64,000 nucleotides of DNA from Aphodoplasma sp045541115 (GCA_045541115.1 JAZQIM010000002.1:1-64000), one strand, 5' to 3'. Counted from the stretch's first letter, positions 7,171 to 15,854 are shown. A program made the numbers and translations. Notes: a model not told the origin generated them from the sequence alone.

Positions 7171-8757
7171 TTATTTTTCAATATACCATGAGGCAATATT
7201 TGAAAAAATATTTGAATCAACAGGCGCTTTGACGCCTTTGATTTTACTGTTTAATACGAGCGCGTCACAACCCATTACAAGCGGTATTATCGGCATCTCA
7301 CTTAAGAATACTTCTGCAATTTCTTTGTAATACGTTATAAATTCCTCATTAGTTTCGGCAAATCTGCATGCTCTCATCAGAGAATCGATACGCTCGGTTG
7401 AGTATATGCTGTATGAGGCAGATGAGCCGGCAAACGCGGACAAATTAAGATTTCTGTTTATCCTTACTTCGCCTAAAAACATATCGTATTCACCTGAATC
7501 GATACAGTCTGTATAATCTTCAAAGGCGAGCTTTATGATTCTTATGTCGATGCCTATCTGGCGAAGGTCATTTTTAATCTTCTGAGCTGTAGAAACTCTT
7601 AATTCATTTTCCATGTTTACTACAAGATCGAACGATAATTTCTCACCGTCGGCATTTTGCATCATGGAGTCATCGCCTTTTAAGTATCCTGCATCCAAAA
7701 GAAGCTTTGCCGCTCTTTCGGTATCTCGCGCATAGTCGTAAATTCTGTTATACAAATATGAATCCGGAACAATCGGAACGCTTACGCTTTGTGCTCTGTC
7801 AAAAAATACATCTTTTTTTATTGTATCACGGTCAATTGTATATGAAAGTGCGCGTCTTAATAATGCTTTGTCAAGGCCGTCTGCTGTTGTGTTGATACCG
7901 ACAAAAGTCAGAGTATTATTTGAATAAGGTATTTGAGTGAGGTTGCCTTTCGGATTATAGTTTCTCATTTCCGATGCACTAAAAGCTGCTGCCTCAATCT
8001 CTCTTGCTTCGAGTGCGCCTGCAAGAGAGTCTTTGTCGGGGAGCTGTTTTATAATAATTTGTTCGATAAGCGGTTTTTGCGATACGGCGTAATCCTCATT
8101 TCGTACAAGTCGTATCGCACGGCTTAAATCGGAGCGGACATATTTATATGGGCCCGTGCCTATAGGAATATATTCTTTTAAAGAATTTACACAGTCTGTG
8201 CCGCTTTTTATTATCGGAATGTCCATAAGATTTATAAATCCGCTGTCAGCATATCCAAGCGTTACGACAAAGACGTTTTTGCCTGCTTTTCTGTACGAAG
8301 CGACATTGCTTAGTCTGCCTTTGTATGCGCTTTGTTCAAGCGCCTCTATCATTTCAAAAGTATATTCGACATCATCTGCGGTAAACTCCGATCCGTCGTG
8401 CCATTTTATGTTATCTTTTAGCGTAAAGGTGTATGTCAAGGAAGAGTCGCTTACAGTATAGCCGCTACACAGACACATCTGGATGCTGCGGTCGCTTGCA
8501 CGCTTTACAAGCGAATCATATATAAGTGCGCTCGTCTGTGTAACCGATTGTGATACAGTAGCAATCGGATTATATGTATCAAAATTGTATACACCTATGC
8601 TTATGCTGTTTTCGTTTTTGATATATGATGCATTATTTTGAGGGTCTGTATCAGCGCCGCCAAAAGAGCAGCTGCAACATATCAAAAGTGAAAAAGCACA
8701 GATAAGAGCCGTTAATTTTTTAATTGTGACATTGTTTTTTCTCACGTAAATCACCAT
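7171..8757 (-). CDS. Family 5 (Opp/Dpp-type) substrate-binding lipoprotein
   Basis: An extracellular solute-binding protein of the SBP_bac_5 family, about 528 residues. The N terminus has a basic stretch, a hydrophobic core and a Cys-rich lipobox region (LLICCSCSFG), so it should be lipid-anchored. The body shows family hallmarks: the early YNFDTYNPI segment, LTYTFTLKDNIKWHDGSEF, YTFEMIEAL and GTGPYKYVRS. No permease or ATPase genes adjoin it, so it either serves transporter parts encoded elsewhere or senses ligands. The start is uncertain: ATG 8757 has no good ribosome site, while GTG 8745 has GGTGAT close upstream. It follows pgeF after 10 bases. Confidence 0.88.
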   Translation of the reverse strand: MVIYVRKNNVTIKKLTALICAFSLLICCSCSFGGADTDPQNNASYIKNENSISIGVYNFDTYNPIATVSQSVTQTSALIYDSLVKRASDRSIQMCLCSGYTVSDSSLTYTFTLKDNIKWHDGSEFTADDVEYTFEMIEALEQSAYKGRLSNVASYRKAGKNVFVVTLGYADSGFINLMDIPIIKSGTDCVNSLKEYIPIGTGPYKYVRSDLSRAIRLVRNEDYAVSQKPLIEQIIIKQLPDKDSLAGALEAREIEAAAFSASEMRNYNPKGNLTQIPYSNNTLTFVGINTTADGLDKALLRRALSYTIDRDTIKKDVFFDRAQSVSVPIVPDSYLYNRIYDYARDTERAAKLLLDAGYLKGDDSMMQNADGEKLSFDLVVNMENELRVSTAQKIKNDLRQIGIDIRIIKLAFEDYTDCIDSGEYDMFLGEVRINRNLNLSAFAGSSASYSIYSTERIDSLMRACRFAETNEEFITYYKEIAEVFLSEMPIIPLVMGCDALVLNSKIKGVKAPVDSNIFSNIASWYIEK

Positions 8758-8767
8758 AATCTAAAAT

Positions 8768-9565
8768 CTATTTTAACTCCATAAAAGCACCCATAAGTCC
8801 GATTTTGCCCTTATGAGCTCTGTTTGAAAAAAATTCGTCGCTCATACAGCAAGTACACATGCCGCTGATAGTTATATTTTCTTCGCATATTCCTTCCGTA
8901 AGAAGTTGATTTTTTATAACGCCCCATAAATCTATATGGAATTTATCGCCGCGTTTTTCTTTAAATTCCAGCGAAAACATATCCGCAACATCGCCATCTA
9001 CTTCAAAGCAGCATTTGCCTATTGACGGGCCTATTGCACATATAATATCTTCTGCTTTGCAGCCAAACGAATTCTTCATTACTGACAAGACATTTGCTGA
9101 TATGTTTTTCGTCGTGCTACGCCATCCTGAATGGGCAAGCGCCGCAACTGATTTTTTAGTGTCAAGAAAAAACACCGGCACACAGTCGGCACAAAAGATT
9201 ACGAACGGCACGCCGGGCTGTGCACACACAAACGCATCTATGCCTGTTATATCGCTGCTGCGCACAATGCCTTTGCCGCAGTCATCATTCGTGATGATTT
9301 TGACATTGTTTTCGTGTATTTGATTTGATAAAACAAGCTTTTTTGAATCGATGCCTATTGAAGAGCAAATTATGTCGTAGTTCTTAAGCACATTTTCACG
9401 TGTGTCGCGTTTGTTAAAGCCAAGGTTAAGCGAGGCTGTTTCGCCACTGCTTACTCCGCCAAGGCGCGTCGAAAAGCCGTGGCGCACAAGGCCTGTTTTA
9501 TCAAAGGAATCTACCGTATAATAAACAAGAGAATCTTTTTTGTGACGCGAAAAGCCTGTAGCCAA
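8768..9565 (-). CDS. pgeF: Peptidoglycan editing factor, multicopper-oxidase-like YfiH/YlmD
   Basis: A laccase-domain protein of 265 residues. The family's three metal-site residues are visible: His in SNQIHENN, Cys in FCADCVPV and His in AHSGWRST. E. coli PgeF (YfiH) removes L-Ser-containing errors from muropeptides; other members have purine nucleoside phosphorylase activity, so the substrate is not certain here. A TTG start at 9565 follows AGGAGG by eight bases. It lies 13 bases after uvrC and reads into the lipoprotein gene. Confidence 0.88.
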   Translation of the reverse strand: MATGFSRHKKDSLVYYTVDSFDKTGLVRHGFSTRLGGVSSGETASLNLGFNKRDTRENVLKNYDIICSSIGIDSKKLVLSNQIHENNVKIITNDDCGKGIVRSSDITGIDAFVCAQPGVPFVIFCADCVPVFFLDTKKSVAALAHSGWRSTTKNISANVLSVMKNSFGCKAEDIICAIGPSIGKCCFEVDGDVADMFSLEFKEKRGDKFHIDLWGVIKNQLLTEGICEENITISGMCTCCMSDEFFSNRAHKGKIGLMGAFMELK

Positions 9566-9577
9566 TTACATTTCCTC

Positions 9578-11431
9578 CTAATTGAAATAGTCGTATACGC
9601 TTTTTGCTGTTTTTTTGTCGATGCCGGAAGATATAAGCTCTTCTATAGATGCATTTGCGATATTGTCAATCGATTTAAAATAGCGCATAAGTTTTTTGCG
9701 CTTTACATCGCCAACGCCATCAATGTTTGACAGCTCGGACGAAAGACCTTTTTTACCTCGTAATTTTCTGTGATATCCTATCGCGACTTCATGGACTTTT
9801 TCTGAAATTGAGCATACGAGATTATATGCGGGCGAGTTTTTCGGTATATCAATTTCGTGTTTTCCGTCTGTGAGCGCACGAAAACTGTGACGGTCATCTT
9901 TTACCATGCCGTAAAGAGAGATATCAGCATCAAGATCGGCGAGCACACGCAAAATCGTATTCACATGACCTTTTCCGCCATCGAGCAGTATAAGGTCGGG
10001 GAGAGGAAGAAACTTCGCGTCGCCTTTCTTGAGCGTGCCTTGCGATATTTTATTTTCCTCATCTTTTGCTCGAATGATACGCCTTTTAATTACCTCCGCC
10101 ATCGCCATATAGTCATCGCTTCCTTCAAACGATTTTATGCGAAATTTCCTTACACACGATGCATCATATACACCATTTTTATATGTTATCATGACGCCGA
10201 CGTTGCTTGTGCCGGATATGTTTGATATATCATAGCTCTCAATTCGCTTCGGTGTTTTACTAAGTCCGATATATTCCTTTAGCTTAATAAGGGCGTTTTT
10301 ATTTACTTCTTTTTTCAGCATATTAAGCTTATAGTCGTCTATGCTTAAATCAACATTCTTTTCTACCATGCGAATAAGAGCCGCCTTATCGCCACGCTTT
10401 GGCACGGTAAATATAAGCTTTTTATTAAGCCTTGATGTGAGCCATGCGACAAAAAGCTCTTTGTCATCAATGTCGCACGAAGATATAATCTCGCCCGGTA
10501 TATACGGCGCATCGGAGTAAAACTGCTTTAAAAATTCCGACATAATTTGCGTATCACAAAGCTCGTCAATGTCGTTTGTGACAAAGCTCTTGCGCCCGCT
10601 TATGCGACCACAGCGAACAAAAAATATCTCAAAAAATGCTTTGCTGTCATAGCACTTAAATGCAACGATATCCTGGTTTTCCATCTTGCCGCTGACAATT
10701 TTTTGCTTCTGTGCCGCGCTTTTAAGGGAGTTTAGCTTATCACGAAGCTCGGCTGCGCGCTCAAACTCAAGCTTTTGTGAGGCAATATTCATATTGCGCT
10801 CAAGCATATCGCAAAGAGCATCTGTTTTTCCTTCTAAAAACGAGCAGATGTCCAAAAACACCTTTTTGTAATCACCCTGTGATACTTCGCCTCTGCATGG
10901 CGCAAAGCATTTATTTATCTGATAATTAAGACACGGACGCCCTTTGCCGATATCTCGCGGGAAGACGCGTTTACATGTCGGAATTAAAAATATCTTTTTT
11001 ATAACATCGAGCGTATCTCTTACTACGCTCATTCCGCTGTATGGACCGAAATACCGCGCGCCATCGGGCTTTATAGAGCGTGTCACCGTAAGGCGAGGAT
11101 ACGGCTCGCTTATTGTAACTTTTATATACGGATAATGCTTATCATCTTTTAAGAGTATATTATAGTGCGGTTTGTGTTTTTTTATAAGGTTGCACTCAAG
11201 CACAAGCGCCTCAAGTTCGGAGTCGGTTACGATGTATTCAAACCATGCGATGTGGCTTACCATGGCGCGCACTTTTGCGCCGTGACTTTTTTGTGCCATA
11301 AAATACTGTCGCACACGGTTTTTTAAAACTTTTGCTTTTCCAATATATATAATGTTGTCGTCTTTATCATGCATAAGATATACTCCCGGTTGCTCGGGGA
11401 GATTTTTAAGTTGTTTTTTTAAATCGAACAC
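9578..11431 (-). CDS. uvrC: Excinuclease ABC subunit C
   Basis: The nuclease that makes both incisions in nucleotide excision repair after UvrAB loading; 617 residues, full length. Domains in order are the GIY-YIG nuclease (PGVYLMHDKDDNIIYIGKAK, near 15-34), a Cys-containing zone, the UVR motif that contacts UvrB (KLEFERAAELRDKLNSLK), the RNase H-like 5' nuclease (SYDISNISG, LDGGKGH) and C-terminal helix-hairpin-helix repeats (NIDGVGDVKRKKLMRYF). GTG is the start, with GGTGAT upstream. It begins a run with pgeF. Confidence 0.96.
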   Translation of the reverse strand: MFDLKKQLKNLPEQPGVYLMHDKDDNIIYIGKAKVLKNRVRQYFMAQKSHGAKVRAMVSHIAWFEYIVTDSELEALVLECNLIKKHKPHYNILLKDDKHYPYIKVTISEPYPRLTVTRSIKPDGARYFGPYSGMSVVRDTLDVIKKIFLIPTCKRVFPRDIGKGRPCLNYQINKCFAPCRGEVSQGDYKKVFLDICSFLEGKTDALCDMLERNMNIASQKLEFERAAELRDKLNSLKSAAQKQKIVSGKMENQDIVAFKCYDSKAFFEIFFVRCGRISGRKSFVTNDIDELCDTQIMSEFLKQFYSDAPYIPGEIISSCDIDDKELFVAWLTSRLNKKLIFTVPKRGDKAALIRMVEKNVDLSIDDYKLNMLKKEVNKNALIKLKEYIGLSKTPKRIESYDISNISGTSNVGVMITYKNGVYDASCVRKFRIKSFEGSDDYMAMAEVIKRRIIRAKDEENKISQGTLKKGDAKFLPLPDLILLDGGKGHVNTILRVLADLDADISLYGMVKDDRHSFRALTDGKHEIDIPKNSPAYNLVCSISEKVHEVAIGYHRKLRGKKGLSSELSNIDGVGDVKRKKLMRYFKSIDNIANASIEELISSGIDKKTAKSVYDYFN

Positions 11432-11490
11432 ATAATCACCAACATATCTCGTTATGGTTTAATTATAGTATATCACGCTTTGTGCATATA

Positions 11491-12465
11491 TTATGAGCGT
11501 TTCTTGCCTTTGAAAACAAATATTTTCATCATAATAAATGTCACAGGTACGCCGATTAGCGCTGCAAGAATGTATGCAATAAGCTTATCGAGTGAGAGCA
11601 GGTTATACACTATAAATACAATAACATTTTGAATTATAAAATTCGGTACATACGATGCGGCAAATTTTATAAATTTCCCAAACTCCATTTTTTCCTTAAA
11701 AGTTATATACGAATTTAAAATATACGATATTATAAGGCTTGTAATATATCCTGCGGCAAATGATACGTTTGCATCAAAGTACCGTGAATAAATATATGAA
11801 AAGATAACAGAGTTTAATGTATTTATAACGCCGATAAATGCAAATGAAAGAAATTGACGGTCAAAAAGCATCTTTATAAATTTTTTTGGCGCGCTTACTT
11901 TGTATTCGCTCCATTTTATAAGCTTATCTACGCAAACAATATAGCTTTCATTTTTTGCAAGTTTTGCGAGCGGTGTATCGGACAGTGAGTCCGAATAAAA
12001 ACTTTCTATCTCAACATCGCCAAACTCGCCATGTAAGCGCACAACCTTTTCTTCGCCGTAGCAGTTTAAGCCGTCATATTTTCCTGTAAAACGATCTACA
12101 CGTGAGGCGATAAGGTGTTTTATACCAAGCTTTGCGCATATTGGTGAGAGCAAAAATTCGGGCGATGCAGAAATTACAATGTCGCTTTCTTTTTGCGTAT
12201 CAAGATACCATTTTTTTATGTTATGCATATGGCTTTCCCAAAAATCCTTAACCAATACATCAACGTTCTTTACGCTCTTAAAAAAGCTGTAAAACCGCTC
12301 TTTAAACTGCGTCTTATCGTAGTAGCCGATAATGTAGCAAAAAAATACCCATGCCTGATAGGGAAGATGCAATAAGATGCGCGGCTGCTTTTTTAGACAG
12401 TAAAAGTAAAAATGGGTTGTGCTGTCGCCGTTATATATCGTTTTATCGAAATCATAAACGTTCAC
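11491..12465 (-). CDS. HAD-IB phosphatase fused to a GtrA-like membrane domain
   Basis: A two-domain protein of 324 residues. Residues 1-195 are a HAD phosphatase of the PSP/IB type: motif I DFDKTI at the extreme N terminus, motif II SAS (VISASPEFLL) and motif III with FYSDSLSDTPLA. Residues 205-320 contain four membrane segments in the GtrA pattern (FAFIGVINTLNSVIF, YITSLIISYILNSYITF, YVPNFIIQNVIVFIV, LIAYILAALIGVPVTFIMMK). GtrA proteins are linked to undecaprenyl-phosphate-sugar transfer, and HAD-IB enzymes include lipid phosphate phosphatases, so a role on a polyprenyl or lipid phosphate at the membrane is an inference. The GTG start follows AGGAGA by eight bases. Confidence 0.85.
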   Translation of the reverse strand: MNVYDFDKTIYNGDSTTHFYFYCLKKQPRILLHLPYQAWVFFCYIIGYYDKTQFKERFYSFFKSVKNVDVLVKDFWESHMHNIKKWYLDTQKESDIVISASPEFLLSPICAKLGIKHLIASRVDRFTGKYDGLNCYGEEKVVRLHGEFGDVEIESFYSDSLSDTPLAKLAKNESYIVCVDKLIKWSEYKVSAPKKFIKMLFDRQFLSFAFIGVINTLNSVIFSYIYSRYFDANVSFAAGYITSLIISYILNSYITFKEKMEFGKFIKFAASYVPNFIIQNVIVFIVYNLLSLDKLIAYILAALIGVPVTFIMMKIFVFKGKKRS

Positions 12466-12515
12466 TCTATCATTCTCCTAAAATAGTCATTTATGCACAT
12501 ATATACCTAATTATA

Positions 12516-12545
12516 ATTTTATCATATATTTATATATATTGTCAA
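12516..12545 (-). promoter_or_regulatory. Promoter of the HAD-GtrA gene
   Basis: TTGACA (12540-12545), an 18-base spacer and TAAAAT (12516-12521) on the minus strand. Confidence 0.7.
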
Positions 12546-12583
12546 TTTATTGGCGCGAAAGAACAAAAGCTTTATATTATAAA

Positions 12584-12610
12584 AAAGACACATCAATTTG
12601 ATGTGTCTTT
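12584..12610 (-). terminator. Terminator of the 43-aa gene, twin of 13090-13116
   Basis: A perfect 12-bp stem AAAGACACATCA/TGATGTGTCTTT with loop ATT. It overlaps the stop codon of the small gene on the minus strand and is followed by T-rich sequence. The same stem recurs after the xre gene on the other strand. Confidence 0.85.
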
Positions 12611-12740
12611 AATCAGTTATTTCATTATTTTCGTCACAAATAACCTTTTCTTCAAAAGATACTTGCATTTCCTGCAAATATTTGATTAAATCTGAAATTT
12701 CATTATAAAGTTCAAAATATAGCTTTTTGTAGTTTGGCAT
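12609..12740 (-). CDS. 43-residue acidic small protein
   Basis: ATG 12740 to TAA 12609, beginning MPNYKKLYFELYNEIS and ending NNEITD. Support comes from a G-rich ribosome site (GGGGG nine bases upstream), an exact consensus promoter and a terminator directly at the stop. The opening YKKLYFELYN resembles small proteins of 40-60 residues often found in gut Clostridia next to phage- or plasmid-type regulators; their role is not established. It is divergent from the xre gene and shares its control region. Confidence 0.7.
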   Translation of the reverse strand: MPNYKKLYFELYNEISDLIKYLQEMQVSFEEKVICDENNEITD

Positions 12741-12763
12741 AATTTTACACCCCCTTTTACAGT

Positions 12764-12831
12764 TGACATTTAATAAATGTCATTTATTTTATTATACATA
12801 ATATAATAAATTTGTCAAGCACTAAATGTCA
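12764..12831. promoter_or_regulatory. Divergent promoter and operator of the xre cassette
   Basis: Minus-strand TTGACA (12813-12818), a 16-base spacer and TATAAT (12791-12796) match consensus and drive the 43-aa gene. Overlapping its start region is a perfect 19-base palindrome, TGACATTTA-A-TAAATGTCA (12764-12782). A second half-site TAAATGTCA lies at 12823-12831, beside the xre ribosome site. In the plus direction TTGACA (12763-12768) with TATTTT could serve xre. The pattern fits autorepression by the adjacent HTH protein, which is an inference. Confidence 0.75.
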
Positions 12832-12843
12832 AAGGGTGATTAA

Positions 12844-13089
12844 ATGTTTAAAAACAAATACTTAAATGAAAAAAATAATATTTGCGGCGAAAAAATTGCA
12901 GCGATAAGAAAAGGTATTACACCTAAAATGTCACAGCGCATGCTTGCGGAAAAGCTTCAACTTGTTGGAATTGATGTCGATAAAAATGCCATACAGAGAA
13001 TAGAGAGCGGTAAGCGTTTTGTGACGGATATTGAATTAAAGGCGCTTGCTGAAATACTTAATATAACATGTGATGAATTATTAAAATAA
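12844..13089 (+). CDS. XRE-family HTH transcriptional regulator
   Basis: A compact HTH_3 regulator of 81 residues. The helix-turn-helix runs across about 15-75, with MSQRMLAEKLQLVGIDVDKNAIQRIESGKRFV carrying helices 2 and 3 and DIELKALAEILNITCDELL closing the fold. There is no extra effector or membrane domain. The ATG follows AAAGGGTGA. It most likely controls itself and the divergent 43-aa gene through the palindrome between them. No toxin-like partner can be recognised. Confidence 0.88.
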   Translation: MFKNKYLNEKNNICGEKIAAIRKGITPKMSQRMLAEKLQLVGIDVDKNAIQRIESGKRFVTDIELKALAEILNITCDELLK

Positions 13090-13119
13090 AAAGACACATC
13101 AAAATGATGTGTCTTTTTT
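13090..13119 (+). terminator. Terminator of the xre gene, twin of 12584-12610
   Basis: The same 12-bp stem AAAGACACATCA/TGATGTGTCTTT with loop AAA, followed by T's. It overlaps the xre stop codon region. Confidence 0.88.
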
Positions 13120-13136
13120 AAGTTCTTAAGATTTAA

Positions 13137-14135
13137 TTATTTGCTTGCTTCTTCAATAGCAACTGCAACTGCAACAGTAGCACCGACCATCGGGTTATTA
13201 CCCATACCGATAAGTCCCATCATTTCAACGTGAGCAGGAACAGAAGATGAACCTGCGAACTGAGCGTCAGAGTGCATTCTTCCCATTGTATCAGTCATAC
13301 CATAGGAAGCTGGACCTGCAGCCATGTTATCAGGATGGAGTGTTCTGCCTGTACCACCGCCTGATGCAACTGAGAAGTATTTTTTACCCATTTCATAGCA
13401 TTCCTTTTTATAGGTGCCTGCAACAGGATGCTGGAAACGAGTCGGGTTTGTTGAGTTACCAGTGATTGATACGTCAACAGATTCGTGATGCATGATTGCA
13501 ACGCCTTCACGAACATCATTTGCACCGTAGCAATTTACAGCAGCACGTTCGCCCTTTGAATAAGGTGTCTCGCTTACGATTTTAAGCTCGCCTGTATAAT
13601 AATCAAACTGCGTCTCAACAAAAGTAAAGCCGTTAATTCTTGAAATAATCTGAGCAGCGTCTTTACCAAGACCGTTTAATATAACCTTAAGAGGTTGTTT
13701 ACGAACTTTGTTAGCTGATTTTGCAATACCGATTGCACCTTCAGCAGCTGCAAATGATTCGTGACCTGCCAAGAAAGCAAAGCACTTTGTCTCTTCTTTT
13801 AGAAGCATCGAAGCAAGGTTACCATGGCCGAGACCAACCTTTCTGTCGTCAGCAACAGAACCCTTGATGCAGAATGCCTGCAAGCCTTCGCCGATAACAG
13901 CAGCAGCATCAGCAGCATTTGTAACGCCTCTTTTGATTGCAATTGCAGCGCCTACGATGTATGCCCAGCAAGCGTTCTCGAAGCATATCGGCTGAATACC
14001 TTTTACAAGGTTGTATACGTCAATGCCCTTATCCTCACAAATTTTTCTTGCCTCTTCGATAGAGGAAATTCCATTTTCTTTTAAAACTTCGTTTATATGG
14101 TCAATTCTTCTTTCATAACTCTCAAATAAAGCCAT
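13137..14135 (-). CDS. GGGtGRT protein, function unknown
   Basis: A 332-residue protein of the family named for its GGGTGRT motif, seen here in SVASGGGTGRTLHP, followed by a conserved Gly- and Met-rich end (GLIGMGNNPMVGATVA). There is no signal peptide or membrane segment; it looks like a soluble enzyme rich in Gly and Ala. The upstream neighbour is a NifU-like scaffold protein, and the two families are known as constant neighbours, which suggests an iron-sulfur-linked role. No activity can be assigned from sequence. Confidence 0.85.
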   Translation of the reverse strand: MALFESYERRIDHINEVLKENGISSIEEARKICEDKGIDVYNLVKGIQPICFENACWAYIVGAAIAIKRGVTNAADAAAVIGEGLQAFCIKGSVADDRKVGLGHGNLASMLLKEETKCFAFLAGHESFAAAEGAIGIAKSANKVRKQPLKVILNGLGKDAAQIISRINGFTFVETQFDYYTGELKIVSETPYSKGERAAVNCYGANDVREGVAIMHHESVDVSITGNSTNPTRFQHPVAGTYKKECYEMGKKYFSVASGGGTGRTLHPDNMAAGPASYGMTDTMGRMHSDAQFAGSSSVPAHVEMMGLIGMGNNPMVGATVAVAVAIEEASK

Positions 14136-14166
14136 TTTACTAATCCTCCTTTATAAATTTACAGGG

Positions 14167-14859
14167 TTATTCAGCACGCGGGTCGATAACTTTTGCAGCA
14201 TCGTCGAATCTGCCGTACTGACCTGATGCTTTTGCAAGCGCATCATCAGCAGACATTCCTTTTTTGATGTTTTCCATCATCTTACCGAGATGTACGAACT
14301 TATAACCTATAACGAGGTTGTCCGCATCAAGAGCAACCTGAGTAATATAACCCTCAGCAAGCTCGAGGTAACGAACGCCCTTTGCATTTGTGGAAAATAC
14401 AGTACCTGTCTGGCTTCTGAGACCTTTACCAAGGTCTTCAAGACCTGCACCGATCGGCAAACCGTCATCAGAGAAAGCAGTCTGAGTTCTGCCGTATACG
14501 ATCTGCAAGAACAATTCACGCATAGCGGTATTGATTGCATCGCAAACAAGGTCAGTGTTTAAAGCTTCGAGAAGAGTTTTGCCTACAAGAGCTTCACTTG
14601 CCATAGCGGCAGAGTGAGTCATACCTGAGCAACCGATTGTTTCAACCAAAGCTTCTTCAATGATACCTTTCTTGACATTAAGTGTAAGCTTACATGCGCC
14701 CTGCTGTGGTGCACACCAGCCTATACCATGAGTAAGGCCGTTAATGTCGCTGATTTGTTTTGACTCTGTCCATTTGCCCTCCTGCGGGATGGGTGCCGGA
14801 CCGTGTGATACGCCCTTTGCAACGCAGCACATGTTTTCAACTTCGTGAGAAAAATTCAT
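14167..14859 (-). CDS. NifU/IscU-like iron-sulfur scaffold protein
   Basis: A 230-residue protein with IscU-like features: Cys in GWCAPQQGACKL, the segment VETIGCSGMTHSAAMASEAL, which parallels the conserved Cys region of IscU, and a late helix. The N terminus has an extra CC pair. It is longer than IscU (about 130 residues), and the C-terminal third has no clear match. It is the first gene of a two-gene unit with the GGGtGRT protein, 31 bases apart. Cluster-assembly function is inferred from family resemblance only. Confidence 0.78.
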   Translation of the reverse strand: MNFSHEVENMCCVAKGVSHGPAPIPQEGKWTESKQISDINGLTHGIGWCAPQQGACKLTLNVKKGIIEEALVETIGCSGMTHSAAMASEALVGKTLLEALNTDLVCDAINTAMRELFLQIVYGRTQTAFSDDGLPIGAGLEDLGKGLRSQTGTVFSTNAKGVRYLELAEGYITQVALDADNLVIGYKFVHLGKMMENIKKGMSADDALAKASGQYGRFDDAAKVIDPRAE

Positions 14860-15065
14860 CTTGTTACACCTCTCATAATAATATTACTTAAATCATTAAA
14901 CAGTGTCATACACACCATTGTTATTATTTTATCATTATTTTTCTTCATAATCAAGGAAAAAATACACAGTAATTATAAATTTTTACAAACTTATTTAAAA
15001 AATGTCGTTTGTTCTACTTTTTATACAACAATACACTAAATAATCTATATGCATATTGGGCTTTA

Positions 15066-15105
15066 TAACAAAAAACTGCGCCGCTGATTTGATGAGGGCG
15101 CAGTT
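15066..15105 (-). terminator. Terminator of the amino-acid ABC unit
   Basis: A 9-bp stem AACTGCGCC/GGCGCAGTT (15074-15105) with a T run after it on the minus strand. Confidence 0.85.
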
Positions 15106-15117
15106 AGAACTCTTTGT

Positions 15118-15786
15118 TCATATAAGCTGGCTTTTTGAAAAGTGTTTTTCAAGTTTTGCAAACAGCTTTGTAAGTACGAATGTCATGATAAGGTAGAAGA
15201 TTGCTGCAACGACAAATGCTGAAACGCTTGCTTCGCGCATTACAATTATACGCGTTTGATGCATTATATCGGATAATGCGATAATTGATACGAGTGACGT
15301 ATCCTTTACAAGCGTAATTGCCTCGTTGCCGACAGGTGGCAGCACGCGGCTTACCGTTTGCGGAATAATAATTTTGCTCATCGTTTGAGAGCTTGAAAGG
15401 CCGAGCGCCTTTGATGCTTCGAACTGCCCTTTGTCAATCGACTGAATTCCTGCCCTGAAGATTTCAGCAAAATATGCCGCGTAATTTAGTACGAAGGCGA
15501 TAATTGCTGCAGGGAAATTTTCGATGTTTACGCCGAAAATCGGAAGACCGAAATAGACGAACAAAAGCTGAAGCAAAAGAGGTGTTCCGCGAAGCAGCCA
15601 TATATAAAATTTTACAAGGGCGCATAGTGGCTTAAATGGACTTATTGCGCCGAGAGAAATTATAAGACCGAGCGGAATCGACAAAAGTATCGTTGCAAAA
15701 AACAGCCCCAATGTTACGCTAAGACCGTCGCTAATATTTTGTGACACTCTCATAAAGTATTCCCATGCTATTGTAAGCTGTGCCAT
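15118..15786 (-). CDS. Polar amino-acid ABC transporter permease
   Basis: A 222-residue inner-membrane permease of the HisM/GlnP type. Membrane segments begin at about 20, 55, 85 and 190, and the EAA loop that docks the ATPase reads EASKALGLSSSQTMSKIIIPQ. RGTPLLLQLLFVYFGLP is a family hallmark. It follows the family 3 binding protein, but no ATPase gene is found before the terminator, so an ATPase from another locus is needed. The amino acid carried is not predictable. Confidence 0.93.
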   Translation of the reverse strand: MAQLTIAWEYFMRVSQNISDGLSVTLGLFFATILLSIPLGLIISLGAISPFKPLCALVKFYIWLLRGTPLLLQLLFVYFGLPIFGVNIENFPAAIIAFVLNYAAYFAEIFRAGIQSIDKGQFEASKALGLSSSQTMSKIIIPQTVSRVLPPVGNEAITLVKDTSLVSIIALSDIMHQTRIIVMREASVSAFVVAAIFYLIMTFVLTKLFAKLEKHFSKSQLI

Positions 15787-15819
15787 ATGTATCTACCTTT
15801 CAGAAACTTGTTAATAAAT

Positions 15820-15854
15820 TTGTATGCCACAGGGCATAAGTCCTATGGCATACA
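15820..15854 (-). promoter_or_regulatory. Intercistronic hairpin between binding protein and permease
   Basis: An imperfect inverted repeat built on TGTATGCCA/TGGCATACA sits just after the binding-protein gene. It has no strong T tract. Such hairpins commonly protect the upstream message or cause partial termination, giving more binding protein than permease; that is an inference here. Confidence 0.6.
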
